Shown here in pieces: positions 9,815 to 17,308 of a stretch of DNA of 56,577 nucleotides (positions within the stretch are counted from its first letter, which is position 1; each line of letters opens with the position of its first letter). The notes beneath the pieces were generated by a model. That model had not been told where the DNA came from. It worked only from the letters and a program-made list of their open reading frames with translations, and searched no databases. A program made the position numbers and the translations under genes. This DNA comes from Pseudomonadota bacterium (GTDB lineage Bacteria > Pseudomonadota > Gammaproteobacteria > Burkholderiales > Burkholderiaceae), in NCBI GenBank assembly GCA_963205525.1, contig CAUJJP010000225.1, positions 1 to 56,577 of the forward strand, written 5' to 3'.

Positions 9815-10692
9815 ACGTGCGCGCCCTCATCGACGACGCCGCGCGCCGGCTCGCCGCCGCCGGCGTGGCCTTCGGCCACGGCACCAGCAACGCCTTCGAC
9901 GAAGCGGCCTGGCTGGTGCTGTGGCGTCTGGGCCTGCCGCTGCATGCGCTGGACGAGGCGGCGGCGCTGGAAGTGGACGTGCAGCGCCAGGCCGAGGTGG
10001 AGGCGCTGATCGACCAGCGCATCGAACGCCGCGTGCCCGCCGCCTACCTGACCGGCGAAGCCTGGCTGCAGGGCGTGCCCTTCACCATAGACGCGCGCGC
10101 CATCGTGCCGCGCTCGCTGATCGCCGAGCCGCTGGCCGACGGCACCCTGGACGCCTGGCTGGCGGCCGACACCACGCGCGTGCTCGACCTGTGCACCGGC
10201 AACGGCAGCCTGGCGGTGCTGGCGGCGCTGGCCTGGCCGGAGGTGGTGGTCGACGCCACCGACCTCAGCGCCGACGCGCTGGCGGTGGCCGAGCTCAACG
10301 TCCAGCGCCACCACCTCGAATCCCGCATCACGCTGCGCCGCGGCGACGGCCTGGCCGCCGCCCGCGGCGCCTACGACCTGCTGCTGTGCAACCCGCCCTA
10401 TGTCAACCGCGAATCGATGTCCCGCCTGCCCGCCGAGTACCTGGCCGAGCCTGCGCTGGCGCTGGACGGCAACTTCGCCGGCGGCAGCGACGGCATGGAC
10501 TTCGTGCGCCGGCTGCTCGCTGGCGTGGCGCGCCACATGACGGCGCAGGCCGTGCTGGTGCTGGAGATCGGCCACGAGCGCGCCCACTTCGAGGCCGCCT
10601 TTCCGCGCCTGGAGACGGTCTGGCTGCCCACCAGCGCGGGCGAGGACCAGGTCCTGCTGCTGACCCGCCACGCCATCGAGGGCGCGCGGTGA
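9811..10692 (+). CDS. prmB: Ribosomal protein L3 glutamine methyltransferase PrmB
   Basis: PrmB methylates a glutamine of ribosomal protein L3. The 293-residue protein (GTG start overlapping the dapE stop) has the N-terminal helical domain, then the SAM motif [17 protein letters not shown] and the catalytic [10 protein letters not shown] (NPPY). The [18 protein letters not shown] segment is shared by PrmB and PrmC; the length and the dapE neighbour favour PrmB. Spacing to the following ABC-F gene is 10 nt, so it probably closes the dap transcript or reads into it. Confidence 0.88.
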   Translation: MNVRALIDDAARRLAAAGVAFGHGTSNAFDEAAWLVLWRLGLPLHALDEAAALEVDVQRQAEVEALIDQRIERRVPAAYLTGEAWLQGVPFTIDARAIVPRSLIAEPLADGTLDAWLAADTTRVLDLCTGNGSLAVLAALAWPEVVVDATDLSADALAVAELNVQRHHLESRITLRRGDGLAAARGAYDLLLCNPPYVNRESMSRLPAEYLAEPALALDGNFAGGSDGMDFVRRLLAGVARHMTAQAVLVLEIGHERAHFEAAFPRLETVWLPTSAGEDQVLLLTRHAIEGAR

Positions 10693-10702
10693 GGGGCGGC
10701 GC

Positions 10703-12673
10703 ATGATCACCCTGCGCGCGCTCACGCTGCGCCGCGGCAGCAAGGTCGTGCTGCAAGGCGTCGATCTGGTCGTCAACCCGGGCGAAAAGGCCGGTCTGGT
10801 GGGCCGCAACGGCGCCGGCAAGTCCAGCCTGTTCGCGCTGCTGGCGGGCCGCCTGCACGCCGATGCCGGCGACGCCGAGATCCCGCCCGGCTGGCGCATC
10901 GGCGAAGTGGCGCAGCAGATGCCGCAGACCGAGGACGGCGCGACCGACTTCGTGCTCGAGGGCGACCAGCCGCTGCAGGCCGCACAGCGCGCGCTGGCGC
11001 AGGCCGAGGCCGCCGACGACGGCCACGCCATCGCCGACGCCCACCTGGCGCTGGAGGAGGCCGGCGCCTTCGACGCCCGCGCCCGCGCGCAGGCCCTGCT
11101 GCTGGGCCTGGGCTTCCGCCCGGCACAGCTGGACGCGGCGGTGAACAGCTTTTCCGGCGGCTGGCGCATGCGGCTGCAGCTCGCGCGCGCGCTCATGAAT
11201 CCGTCCGAGCTGCTGCTGCTGGACGAGCCCACCAACCACCTCGACCTCGACGCCCTGGTCTGGCTGGAGGCCTGGCTGCAGCGCTACCCGGGCACCCTGG
11301 TCGTGATCAGCCACGACCGCGAGTTCCTGGACGCCATCACCCGCGTCACCCTGCACCTGGACGACGCCAGCCTGACCCGCTACGGCGGCAACTACAGCGC
11401 CTTCGAGGAGATGCGCGCGGAACGCCTGACGCAGGCGGCACAGGCGTATGCCAGGCAGCAGGAGCGCATCGCCCACCTGCAGCACTTCATCGACCGCTTC
11501 AAGGCCAAGGCGACCAAGGCGCGCCAGGCGCAAAGCCGGGTCAAGGCCCTGGCGCGCATGGAGCGGCTGGCGCCAGTGCTCACCGAAAGCGAGTTCCAGT
11601 TCGAGTTCCGCGAGCCCGCCAGCCTGCCCAACCCCATGCTCTCGCTGCAGGCGGTGGCCTGCGGCTACGGCAGCACGGTGATCGTGCGCGGCGTCGACCG
11701 CACCGTGCTCGCCGGCCAGCGCATCGGCATCCTCGGGGCCAACGGCCAGGGCAAGTCGACCCTGGTGAAGACCATCGCCCACATGCTGCCGGCCCTGGGC
11801 GGGCAGATCGTGGAGGGCAAGGGGCTGGCGATCGGCTATTTCGCGCAGCAGGAGATGGACTTGCTGGTGGAGGACGACACGCCGCTGCAGCGCATGGTGC
11901 GGCTGGCACGCGAAGTCTCGCCGCAGGCGCGCGAGCAGGAGCTGCGCAACTTCCTCGGCCAGTTCCGCTTCGAGGGCGAGATGGTCCACCAGCGCGTGGG
12001 CACGCTCTCCGGCGGCGAGCGCGCGCGGCTGGTGCTGGCCACCATCGTCTGGCAGCGGCCCAACCTGCTGCTGCTGGACGAGCCGACCAACCACCTGGAT
12101 CTGGCCACGCGCGAGGCCCTGTCCATCGCGCTCAACGAGTTCGAGGGCACGCTGATGCTGGTCAGCCACGACCGCGCGCTGCTGCGCGAGGTGTGCGACG
12201 AGTTCTGGCTCGTCACCGCCGGCGGCGTGAGTCCCTTCGACGGCGACCTCGACGACTACCAGCGCTGGCTGCTCGAGGTCTCGCGCGCGGTGGCGCGCGG
12301 CGCCCCGCCGCCACCGCCGCCGGGGCTGGAGCCGCCGACCGAGCAAGCGCAAACCCTGGCGAGCAAGGCGCCGACCAAGGCCGCGCCCCCGGCACCGGTC
12401 AAGCCCCCGGCCCCGCCCAAGGCCAGCCGCGAAGCACGCGCCGCGCAGCAGGCGCAGACGCGGCCGCTGCGCGTCGAGATCCAGCAGATCGACGGCCGGC
12501 TCGCCAGGCTGGCGGCCGAGAAGACCGAGGTCGAAACGGCACTTTCCAGCCACGCCGACGGCACCGACTTTGCCGAGCTGGGCCGGCGGCTGGCGCACAT
12601 CGGCGCCGAGACCGCCATGCTCGAGGAACGCTGGCTGGAGCTGCAGACCCGGCTCGAGGCGATCAACGGCTGA
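10703..12673 (+). CDS. ABC-F family ATPase (YheS type), ribosome-associated
   Basis: ABC-F proteins bind the ribosome E site and relieve translational stalls; they have no membrane domain. The 656 residues contain two ABC cassettes: Walker A GRNGAGKSS and GANGQGKST, signature motifs SFSGGWRMRL and LSGGERARL, and two LLLDEPTNHLDL Walker B segments. A charged linker with RFKAKATKARQAQSR lies between them. After ~residue 530 comes a Pro/Ala-rich stretch and a C-terminal coiled coil. The order YheS-like versus Uup is judged from the linker and N-terminus; no antibiotic-resistance role is suggested. Confidence 0.9.
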   Translation: MITLRALTLRRGSKVVLQGVDLVVNPGEKAGLVGRNGAGKSSLFALLAGRLHADAGDAEIPPGWRIGEVAQQMPQTEDGATDFVLEGDQPLQAAQRALAQAEAADDGHAIADAHLALEEAGAFDARARAQALLLGLGFRPAQLDAAVNSFSGGWRMRLQLARALMNPSELLLLDEPTNHLDLDALVWLEAWLQRYPGTLVVISHDREFLDAITRVTLHLDDASLTRYGGNYSAFEEMRAERLTQAAQAYARQQERIAHLQHFIDRFKAKATKARQAQSRVKALARMERLAPVLTESEFQFEFREPASLPNPMLSLQAVACGYGSTVIVRGVDRTVLAGQRIGILGANGQGKSTLVKTIAHMLPALGGQIVEGKGLAIGYFAQQEMDLLVEDDTPLQRMVRLAREVSPQAREQELRNFLGQFRFEGEMVHQRVGTLSGGERARLVLATIVWQRPNLLLLDEPTNHLDLATREALSIALNEFEGTLMLVSHDRALLREVCDEFWLVTAGGVSPFDGDLDDYQRWLLEVSRAVARGAPPPPPPGLEPPTEQAQTLASKAPTKAAPPAPVKPPAPPKASREARAAQQAQTRPLRVEIQQIDGRLARLAAEKTEVETALSSHADGTDFAELGRRLAHIGAETAMLEERWLELQTRLEAING

Positions 12674-12720
12674 GCGGCTGAGCGGCTGAGCGGCTGAGCG
12701 CCGACGCAAACCGGCTCAGC
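12669..12720. terminator. Four 8-bp repeats plus inverted copy between convergent genes
   Basis: GGCTGAGC is repeated four times head to tail (12669-12700), and an inverted copy, GCTCAGCC, lies at 12714-12721. Any repeat can pair with the inverted copy, giving alternative hairpins between the ABC-F gene and the convergent asparaginase gene. The repeats add extra TGA codons after the ABC-F stop. Termination is inferred from position; there is no U tract. Confidence 0.55.
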
Positions 12721-13654
12721 CGCGTTCGCCCGCCAGCAGCTCGAGCAGCAGATCCACCCGCGCCTGCCAGGGCGATCGCTCGCCGGCCGAAGGCAGCGCG
12801 CAGCCAGCCGGTGGATCGACCACCCCACCGTCGACGCAGCGGCTGCAGCGGCGCACCGGCACGCCGGCCTGCTGCGCCTGCAGCAAGGCCGCTTCCAGCG
12901 CCGCCGACAGCGTGCCGTTGCCGGTACCGGCCACCACCAGACCGCGTACCCCGGCGACGCACAAGGCCCGCACCTCGCGCCCGTCGGCGCCGGCGTGGTT
13001 GGCCAGCACCGCCACCCAGGGCCAGCGCGCAGGGTCGGCAGCGATCGCGTCCAGCCCCAGCGGCACGCCCACCGGCCAGGGGCGCAAGGGCCTCACACGG
13101 CCTTCGGTCACCAGCGCCACCGGGCCGGCGTCGCCGCCGGCAAAGGCGTCCGGGCGCAGGCTGTGGCACTTGCGCAGATCGGCAGCGCCGTGCACCCGGC
13201 CGGCCAGCACCGCCAGCACGCCAGCGGCCCCGGGCGAGGCCGCCACGATCACCGCGTCGAGCAGGTTCTGCGGCCCGTCGGGCGACAAGGCGCTGGCCGG
13301 GCGCATGGCGGCGGTCAGCACCAGCGGCTTGGTGGGTGCCAGCACGCGATGCAGCAGCCAGGCCGTTTCCTCCAGGGTATCGGTGCCGTGGGTGACGACC
13401 ACTCCCTGCACGTCGTCGCGCGCCAGATGCTGCGCCGCGCGCCGCGCCAGCGCCTGCCAGGTGGCGCCATCCATGTCCTTGCTGTCGAGCTGCGCCAGCT
13501 GCTCGGTTTCGATGGGCCAGGCCGCCAGCGGCGGCACGGCATCGACCAGCGCCTGCACGCCCAGGCTGCCGGCGCGGTAGCCCACCGCATCGTCCGGCCG
13601 TGCGGCCTGCCCGGCGATGGTGCCGCCGGTGGCCAGGATCACGATGCTTGGCAT
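12716..13654 (-). CDS. Type I/II-like L-asparaginase (asparaginase/glutaminase family)
   Basis: The enzyme hydrolyses asparagine to aspartate and ammonia. The 312-residue protein has both family signatures: ATGGTIAG at the N-terminus (nucleophile Thr) and [15 protein letters not shown] around residue 90, with AAMRP and [10 protein letters not shown] further on. No signal peptide is evident, so a cytoplasmic location is likely. Its start lies 12 nt from the first of two SOS boxes in front of the divergent lexA, so LexA could also affect it. The 3' end faces the ABC-F gene. Confidence 0.9.
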   Translation of the reverse strand: MPSIVILATGGTIAGQAARPDDAVGYRAGSLGVQALVDAVPPLAAWPIETEQLAQLDSKDMDGATWQALARRAAQHLARDDVQGVVVTHGTDTLEETAWLLHRVLAPTKPLVLTAAMRPASALSPDGPQNLLDAVIVAASPGAAGVLAVLAGRVHGAADLRKCHSLRPDAFAGGDAGPVALVTEGRVRPLRPWPVGVPLGLDAIAADPARWPWVAVLANHAGADGREVRALCVAGVRGLVVAGTGNGTLSAALEAALLQAQQAGVPVRRCSRCVDGGVVDPPAGCALPSAGERSPWQARVDLLLELLAGERG

Positions 13655-13665
13655 TCGGCCCCTAT

Positions 13666-13681
13666 CTGGATGAAAATACAG
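13666..13681. promoter_or_regulatory. SOS box 1 (LexA operator)
   Basis: CTGGATGAAAATACAG fits the CTG-N10-CAG LexA consensus of gamma- and betaproteobacteria. It lies 27-42 nt before lexA and 12 nt before the divergent asparaginase start, as expected for autoregulation. Confidence 0.85.
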
Positions 13682-13684
13682 CCA

Positions 13685-13700
13685 CTGGATACCTTCACAG
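13685..13700. promoter_or_regulatory. SOS box 2 (LexA operator)
   Basis: CTGGATACCTTCACAG is a second CTG-N10-CAG site, 19 bp downstream of the first, so both face nearly the same side of the helix (about two turns). Paired boxes before lexA are known from E. coli and allow cooperative autorepression. Confidence 0.85.
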
Positions 13701-13707
13701 GTGGCAC

Positions 13708-14382
13708 ATGCAAGACGGCCCGAAGCTTACCGCCCGCCAGCAACAGATCCTGGACCTGGTGCAGAGCACGATCGCTCGTACCGGTGCGCCGCCCACGCGC
13801 GCCGAGATCGCCACCGAGCTGGGATTCCGATCCGCCAACTCCGCCGAGGAGCACCTGCAGGCGCTGGCACGAAAGGGGGTGATCGAGCTCGTCGGTGGCA
13901 CCTCGCGTGGCATCCGGCTCAAGGGTGAGATGCTGCGTGCGGTCAACGAGGCGCGAAACAGGCTGTTCCTGCCCCTGCCCAGCAAGGCGCAGCTCACGCT
14001 GCCGCTGGTCGGGCGGGTGGCGGCAGGCAGTCCCATCCTGGCGCAGGAACACATCGATCAGAGCTACGTCGTCGAGTCCAGCCTGTTCGCACGCCGGCCG
14101 GACTTTCTGCTCAAGGTGCGCGGCATGAGCATGCGCGACGCCGGCATCCTGGACGGCGATCTGCTCGCCGTGCAGAAGGCGCAGGAGGCGCGCAACGGCC
14201 AGATCGTGGTCGCCCGCCTGGGCGACGAGGTCACCGTCAAACGCCTGCAGCGCACGCGCGCCGGCATCGAACTGCTGCCCGAGAACCCGGACTTCGAACC
14301 CATCGTCGTGGCTGCCGGCCGCGAGGACTTCGCGCTCGAAGGCATCGCCGTGGGGCTGATACGCAACACCCCGCTGGGCTGA
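13708..14382 (+). CDS. lexA: LexA, SOS response repressor
   Basis: LexA represses DNA-damage genes until RecA triggers self-cleavage. The 224-residue protein starts [19 protein letters not shown]. It has a winged helix ([20 protein letters not shown] with [14 protein letters not shown]), the Ala-Gly cleavage site in [11 protein letters not shown], the serine in [15 protein letters not shown] and the lysine in [15 protein letters not shown] use the ATG at 13708, which lies just after both operators; an upstream in-frame start would put the operators inside the gene. A cluster of three direct repeats follows directly. Confidence 0.97.
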   Translation: MQDGPKLTARQQQILDLVQSTIARTGAPPTRAEIATELGFRSANSAEEHLQALARKGVIELVGGTSRGIRLKGEMLRAVNEARNRLFLPLPSKAQLTLPLVGRVAAGSPILAQEHIDQSYVVESSLFARRPDFLLKVRGMSMRDAGILDGDLLAVQKAQEARNGQIVVARLGDEVTVKRLQRTRAGIELLPENPDFEPIVVAAGREDFALEGIAVGLIRNTPLG

Positions 14383-14387
14383 CATGA

Positions 14388-14625
14388 AGTCCCCACGCTC
14401 GCTGCGCTCGCTGCCCCACAGAACATGCACGGGGGCGGTCAACCCCTTCGGAACGGCCGGGCGGGGTTGCATGGCGCCCCCACGCTCGATGCGCTCGCTG
14501 CCCCCCGAGGGGGCGGTCAACCCCTTCGGAACGGCCGGGCGGGGCTGCATGGCGCCCCCACGCTCGCTGCGCTCGCTGCCCCCCACGGGGGCGCTCAACC
14601 CCTTCGGAACGGCCGGGCGGGGCTG
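14388..14625. repeat. Three direct ~78-87 bp GC-rich repeats after lexA
   Basis: Three near-identical units begin with CCCCACGCTCG at 14391, 14478 and 14556. Each contains GCGCTCGCTGCCCC, a C-run/G-run hairpin (CCCCCCGAGGGGG type) and GGTCAACCCCTTCGGAACGG followed by CCGGGCGGGG. The first unit has a 9-bp insertion. The last ends 2 nt before the start of the next gene. Similar elements are frequent in Comamonadaceae-like genomes; a degenerate relative is at 24107-24140. The open frames running through them are not credible genes. Confidence 0.92.
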
Positions 14626-14627
14626 AC

Positions 14628-14924
14628 GTGACCGCCCTCGCCAAGGTCACCGAGGCCGCGCAGGCGCGCGAGTTGGAGCAGTTGCCCAACATCGGTCCGT
14701 CGATCGCCGCCGATCTGCGCCTGATCGGGGTGCGGCACCCCGGCGATCTGGTCCGGCGCGACGCTTTCGAGCTCTACCAGGCGCTGCAGCGCGCCACCGG
14801 GCGGCGCCAGGATCCGTGCGTGCTCGACACCTTCATGGCCGCCACCGACTTCATGCGCGGCGCCCCCGCGCGCCGCTGGTGGACCTACACCGCCGAGCGC
14901 AAAGCAAGGTTCGGCGTGGGCTGA
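14628..14924 (+). CDS. Cdd1-like helix-hairpin-helix protein
   Basis: The 98-residue product resembles the small Cdd1/'pathogenicity locus' family. It contains a helix-hairpin-helix LEQLPNIGPSIAADLRLIGV and a following ELYQALQRATGRRQDPCVLD helix with a conserved cysteine, and ends in an aromatic WWTYTAERK. HhH motifs usually bind DNA non-specifically; the cellular role of this family is unclear to me. It begins with GTG directly after the triple repeat, so its promoter must lie in the repeats or be shared with lexA. Confidence 0.75.
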   Translation: MTALAKVTEAAQARELEQLPNIGPSIAADLRLIGVRHPGDLVRRDAFELYQALQRATGRRQDPCVLDTFMAATDFMRGAPARRWWTYTAERKARFGVG

Positions 14925-15060
14925 CGAGTCCCGGGCAAGCGGTCAGATCTGATCATGGCCGCCATCTGACGGCGGTCGACAGTCCAATTCCGGGCTTTCG
15001 CGCCAGGGCAGCGGATCAAGAATGGCTCAAGCCGGCACCGCGCCGGCCGAAGTCATATTG

Positions 15061-15486
15061 ATGAATCCGCACGCTTTTCTGCCCCGCTCTTGGAACCGCA
15101 GCCACGGCGCCAGCGACGCGCCGACCAGTCTGCGCTTCGAGGTGCGACCGCCTTCGCTGCGCCACGCACCGGATTCCTTCTGGCAGCGCCTGTGGTTCTG
15201 GCTCGCGGCACCGGCCCCCGGCCAGGTCTCGCCGCCCATCGGCCGCCTGCCGCGCGTGCGCGAGGACTTCATCACCGCGCTGCACGACCTGGAGGGCGAC
15301 GATGCCGGCATGCTGCGCCGACGCATCCAGCACTCGCACTCGCTGCGCGAGCTCTGGCACCTGCGTGCCGATGTCTTTCGCAACGTCGCCACCCAGCGCA
15401 GCCAGGCCGAGGCCGTGGAGCGGCTGGCCGGGCTGAACCGCCACTTTCCCACCCGCGCCCCGCGATCGGGCTTTGCACCGCTATGA
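15061..15486 (+). CDS. Unknown protein, first of two tandem paralogues
   Basis: I do not recognise a family. The 141-residue protein has a Pro/Arg-rich N-terminal half, then a helical half DFITALHDLEGDDAGMLRRR with LRELWHLRADVFRNVATQ, and ends FPTRAPRSGFAPL. No signal peptide or membrane segment is clear. The C-terminal ~75 residues align with the next protein along their length, with the same closing FP..AP.SGF. The ATG at 15061 follows a CATATT box; an in-frame ATG at 15022 is an alternative. It overlaps the next gene by ATGA, so the pair is co-translated. Confidence 0.7.
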   Translation: MNPHAFLPRSWNRSHGASDAPTSLRFEVRPPSLRHAPDSFWQRLWFWLAAPAPGQVSPPIGRLPRVREDFITALHDLEGDDAGMLRRRIQHSHSLRELWHLRADVFRNVATQRSQAEAVERLAGLNRHFPTRAPRSGFAPL

Positions 15487-15824
15487 CGCCTGCACCTCGC
15501 CACTTCGTCCACGCCGGCGGGCTGCCGGGCGCCGGGCTGCCCCACGACAGGCTGGCCAGGCTGGCGGCCCGCCGCGCCTTCGTCGACCTGAAGCTGGATT
15601 TCATGCACGCGGTGGCGGCACTGGACGGCGAGCGCGGCCTGTGGCTGCAGACCCAGGTGCGCCGCGCCGAGGAACCCGAGGACCTGCTGCTGCTGCGCGG
15701 CCACGTCTTCGCCAGCCTGGCCGGCGCGGACGCTGGACGCACCGAGCGGCGCCGCATGCTGCGCCGCACCCTGGACTCGCAGTTCCCGGACAGCGCACCG
15801 CCGAGCGGATTCATTTCGTTCTGA
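15483..15824 (+). CDS. Unknown protein, second of two tandem paralogues
   Basis: The 113-residue product shares the C-terminal module of the preceding protein: DFMHAVAALDGERGLWLQTQ, then LLLLRGHVFASLAG, a basic helix RTERRRMLRRTLDSQ and the ending FPDSAPPSGFISF. The N-terminal part is short and Gly/Pro/Arg-rich. There is no signal sequence, catalytic motif or metal site that I can see. Tight coupling to its paralogue suggests a heteromeric pair. It is followed after ~20 nt by a degenerate hairpin repeat. Confidence 0.7.
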   Translation: MTPAPRHFVHAGGLPGAGLPHDRLARLAARRAFVDLKLDFMHAVAALDGERGLWLQTQVRRAEEPEDLLLLRGHVFASLAGADAGRTERRRMLRRTLDSQFPDSAPPSGFISF

Positions 15825-15842
15825 TCCCCGGCACCGCGAGCC

Positions 15843-15876
15843 TCAGGGAAACCTGGGGCGGCCCGGCGTTCTCTCA
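15843..15876. repeat. Degenerate copy of the GGAAAC/GTTTCC hairpin repeat
   Basis: TCAGGGAAACCTGGGGCGGCCCGGCG and the following bases match, with several changes, the second half of the 84-bp repeats at 42974 and 44480. The stem is weakened here. It lies between convergent genes, where it may act as a terminator-like structure. Confidence 0.6.
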
Positions 15877-16404
15877 TGGCCCCGGCAGGGCCGCACCGCC
15901 AAGCGGCTGCACCAGCAGCGGCCCCGACAGCAGCAGCCCGGCCGCGTCGTGCAGCCACAGCTGGAACTGGCTCCCCTGCGCCACCAGGGTCAGCGTCGCC
16001 GGCTCGCTGGGCATCGCCAGCGGGTCCTTCCCCATCAGGCCGAAGTAGCGACCCACCCCGTCTGCACCCGTACCCCAGCGTCCGGCGAACACCTGGTGGC
16101 TGCAGATCAGCTCCACGACGATGTGATCGCCTTCCAGCGTGGCCAGCGCGCAATCGCCCGTCAGCTGCTGCGGCTCACCGGGCTGCGGAGTGCTGCCGGG
16201 CTGCGGAGCGCTGCAGCCCAGAAGTGCGGCCTGCGGACCCGTGCAGGCGCTGCCGGCGGTGGCAGAGAACCACTCGATGCCGGCGTTGCCCGGCCCCTCC
16301 CCGTATCCTGTGCCGGTGCCGCCCACACCCGGCCCACAGGCGACAAGGGCGATGACCAGCAGGACGGCGGCGAGCGCGGCGGCGGCGGATCGGGCGGCGT
16401 TCAA
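15874..16404 (-). CDS. Putative outer-membrane or periplasmic lipoprotein, unknown
   Basis: The 176-residue product begins with a signal peptide whose end LVIALVACGP forms a lipobox, so it should be lipidated and exported. After a Gly-rich spacer and two more cysteines comes a ~95-residue domain (CALATLEGDHIVVELICSHQ, GVGRYFGLMGKDPLAMPSEP) that looks like a small beta barrel or META-like fold, but I cannot name it. Its start overlaps the stop of the DUF6502 gene by ATGA, so the two form an operon. Confidence 0.65.
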   Translation of the reverse strand: MNAARSAAAALAAVLLVIALVACGPGVGGTGTGYGEGPGNAGIEWFSATAGSACTGPQAALLGCSAPQPGSTPQPGEPQQLTGDCALATLEGDHIVVELICSHQVFAGRWGTGADGVGRYFGLMGKDPLAMPSEPATLTLVAQGSQFQLWLHDAAGLLLSGPLLVQPLGGAALPGP

Positions 16405-17249
16405 GGCATGGGCTCCTTGCTGCTGTAGAGGTAGACACCGAAGCGCAGGCGCTGCGTGCGCGCCTGCGGGTCGGCATCGGCGGCGTCGGCGTCGAAGCGG
16501 CTGCGCGCCTCGCTCATGAGACCGCGCAAGGCCTGACGCCAGGCTTCGCGCGCTTTCGCCTCCAGCGCCTGCACCGAGACCGCGCTGATCTGGTCGACGA
16601 ACAGCGCCTGCTCCAGGAAGTTGGAGTCACCGTCGAGGTTGGAGACCGCAGCAGCCAGGTGGTCGTGCAGGTTGGCGGCAAACAGCTCGCTGAGCTCGCG
16701 GAAGCCCTGGCGCGGTGCCAGTCCGTGGCTGGAAAGACGCACGCCGCCCTCGTCGACCTGCACCACGCCCAGGCGCAGCAGTTCGTCAAGCATGGCGCGT
16801 GGGCGCACGTCCTGGCTCACCGCAGTGGCCAGCGCATCGAACGAGGCCTCGCCGCTGCGCGCCAGCACCCGCGGCAGCCCGGCATCGTCCAGCCAGGCGG
16901 CATCGGTCAGCCAGCGGCCCACGATCTCGGCCACCGGGCCCAAGGCGGTCGGCGGCGGTGCCGCATCCGCTGCCACGGCTTCACGCGTCAGCCGGCGCAC
17001 GTCACGGCGGTGCACACCCGACAGCAGGGTCAGTGCGCTGTCCGTCACCGCCATGCCGCGCTGCTGCAGTTCGACACGCGCCTCGGCAAGAAACAGCGGC
17101 TTGAGCGCCTGCACCAAGGCTGGAAAGCCGATGCCGTGCCGGATCAACAGACGCACCACCGGGCGCAACAGGCGCCGCACCGCCGCCATCACGAGTGTGG
17201 GCTGGGCTTGTACGGCGACCGCAGGGTGGCTTGACGGCAAGGTGTTCAC
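16401..17249 (-). CDS. DUF6502 family protein
   Basis: The product (282 residues from a GTG at 17249) begins its conserved part with RRLLRPVVRLLIRHGIGFPA and has winged-helix-like stretches (ALTLLSGVHRRDVRRLTRE and RPRAMLDELLRLGVVQVDE), the pattern of DUF6502. The family's role is unknown; the two helix-turn-helix-like parts suggest regulation, but the C-terminal half lacks recognisable sites. The GTG lies directly beside the palindrome at 17250-17266; the ATG at 17189 is a shorter alternative. It is co-directional with the lipoprotein gene and divergent from the beta-propeller gene. Confidence 0.65.
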   Translation of the reverse strand: MNTLPSSHPAVAVQAQPTLVMAAVRRLLRPVVRLLIRHGIGFPALVQALKPLFLAEARVELQQRGMAVTDSALTLLSGVHRRDVRRLTREAVAADAAPPPTALGPVAEIVGRWLTDAAWLDDAGLPRVLARSGEASFDALATAVSQDVRPRAMLDELLRLGVVQVDEGGVRLSSHGLAPRQGFRELSELFAANLHDHLAAAVSNLDGDSNFLEQALFVDQISAVSVQALEAKAREAWRQALRGLMSEARSRFDADAADADPQARTQRLRFGVYLYSSKEPMP

Positions 17250-17266
17250 GTGGGATATTTTCCCAC
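17250..17266. promoter_or_regulatory. GTGGGA-N5-TCCCAC inverted repeat in divergent promoter
   Basis: A perfect 6+6 inverted repeat with a TATTT centre sits between the DUF6502 start and the beta-propeller gene. Read on the minus strand its centre gives AAATAT close to the GTG start; read on the plus strand it gives GATATT. It is well placed to be an operator for both genes. The binding protein is unknown; the DUF6502 product is one candidate. Confidence 0.55.
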
Positions 17267-17308
17267 AATCAACCTGGATCGACAAGTCAGCCAAGGAAGG
17301 AGCACCCC

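Noticed and set aside
14384..14626. Open frames through the triple repeat after lexA
   Set aside because: They only translate the repeat (PRSLRSLPP...GTAGRG pattern) and are typical spurious calls in genomes with this element.
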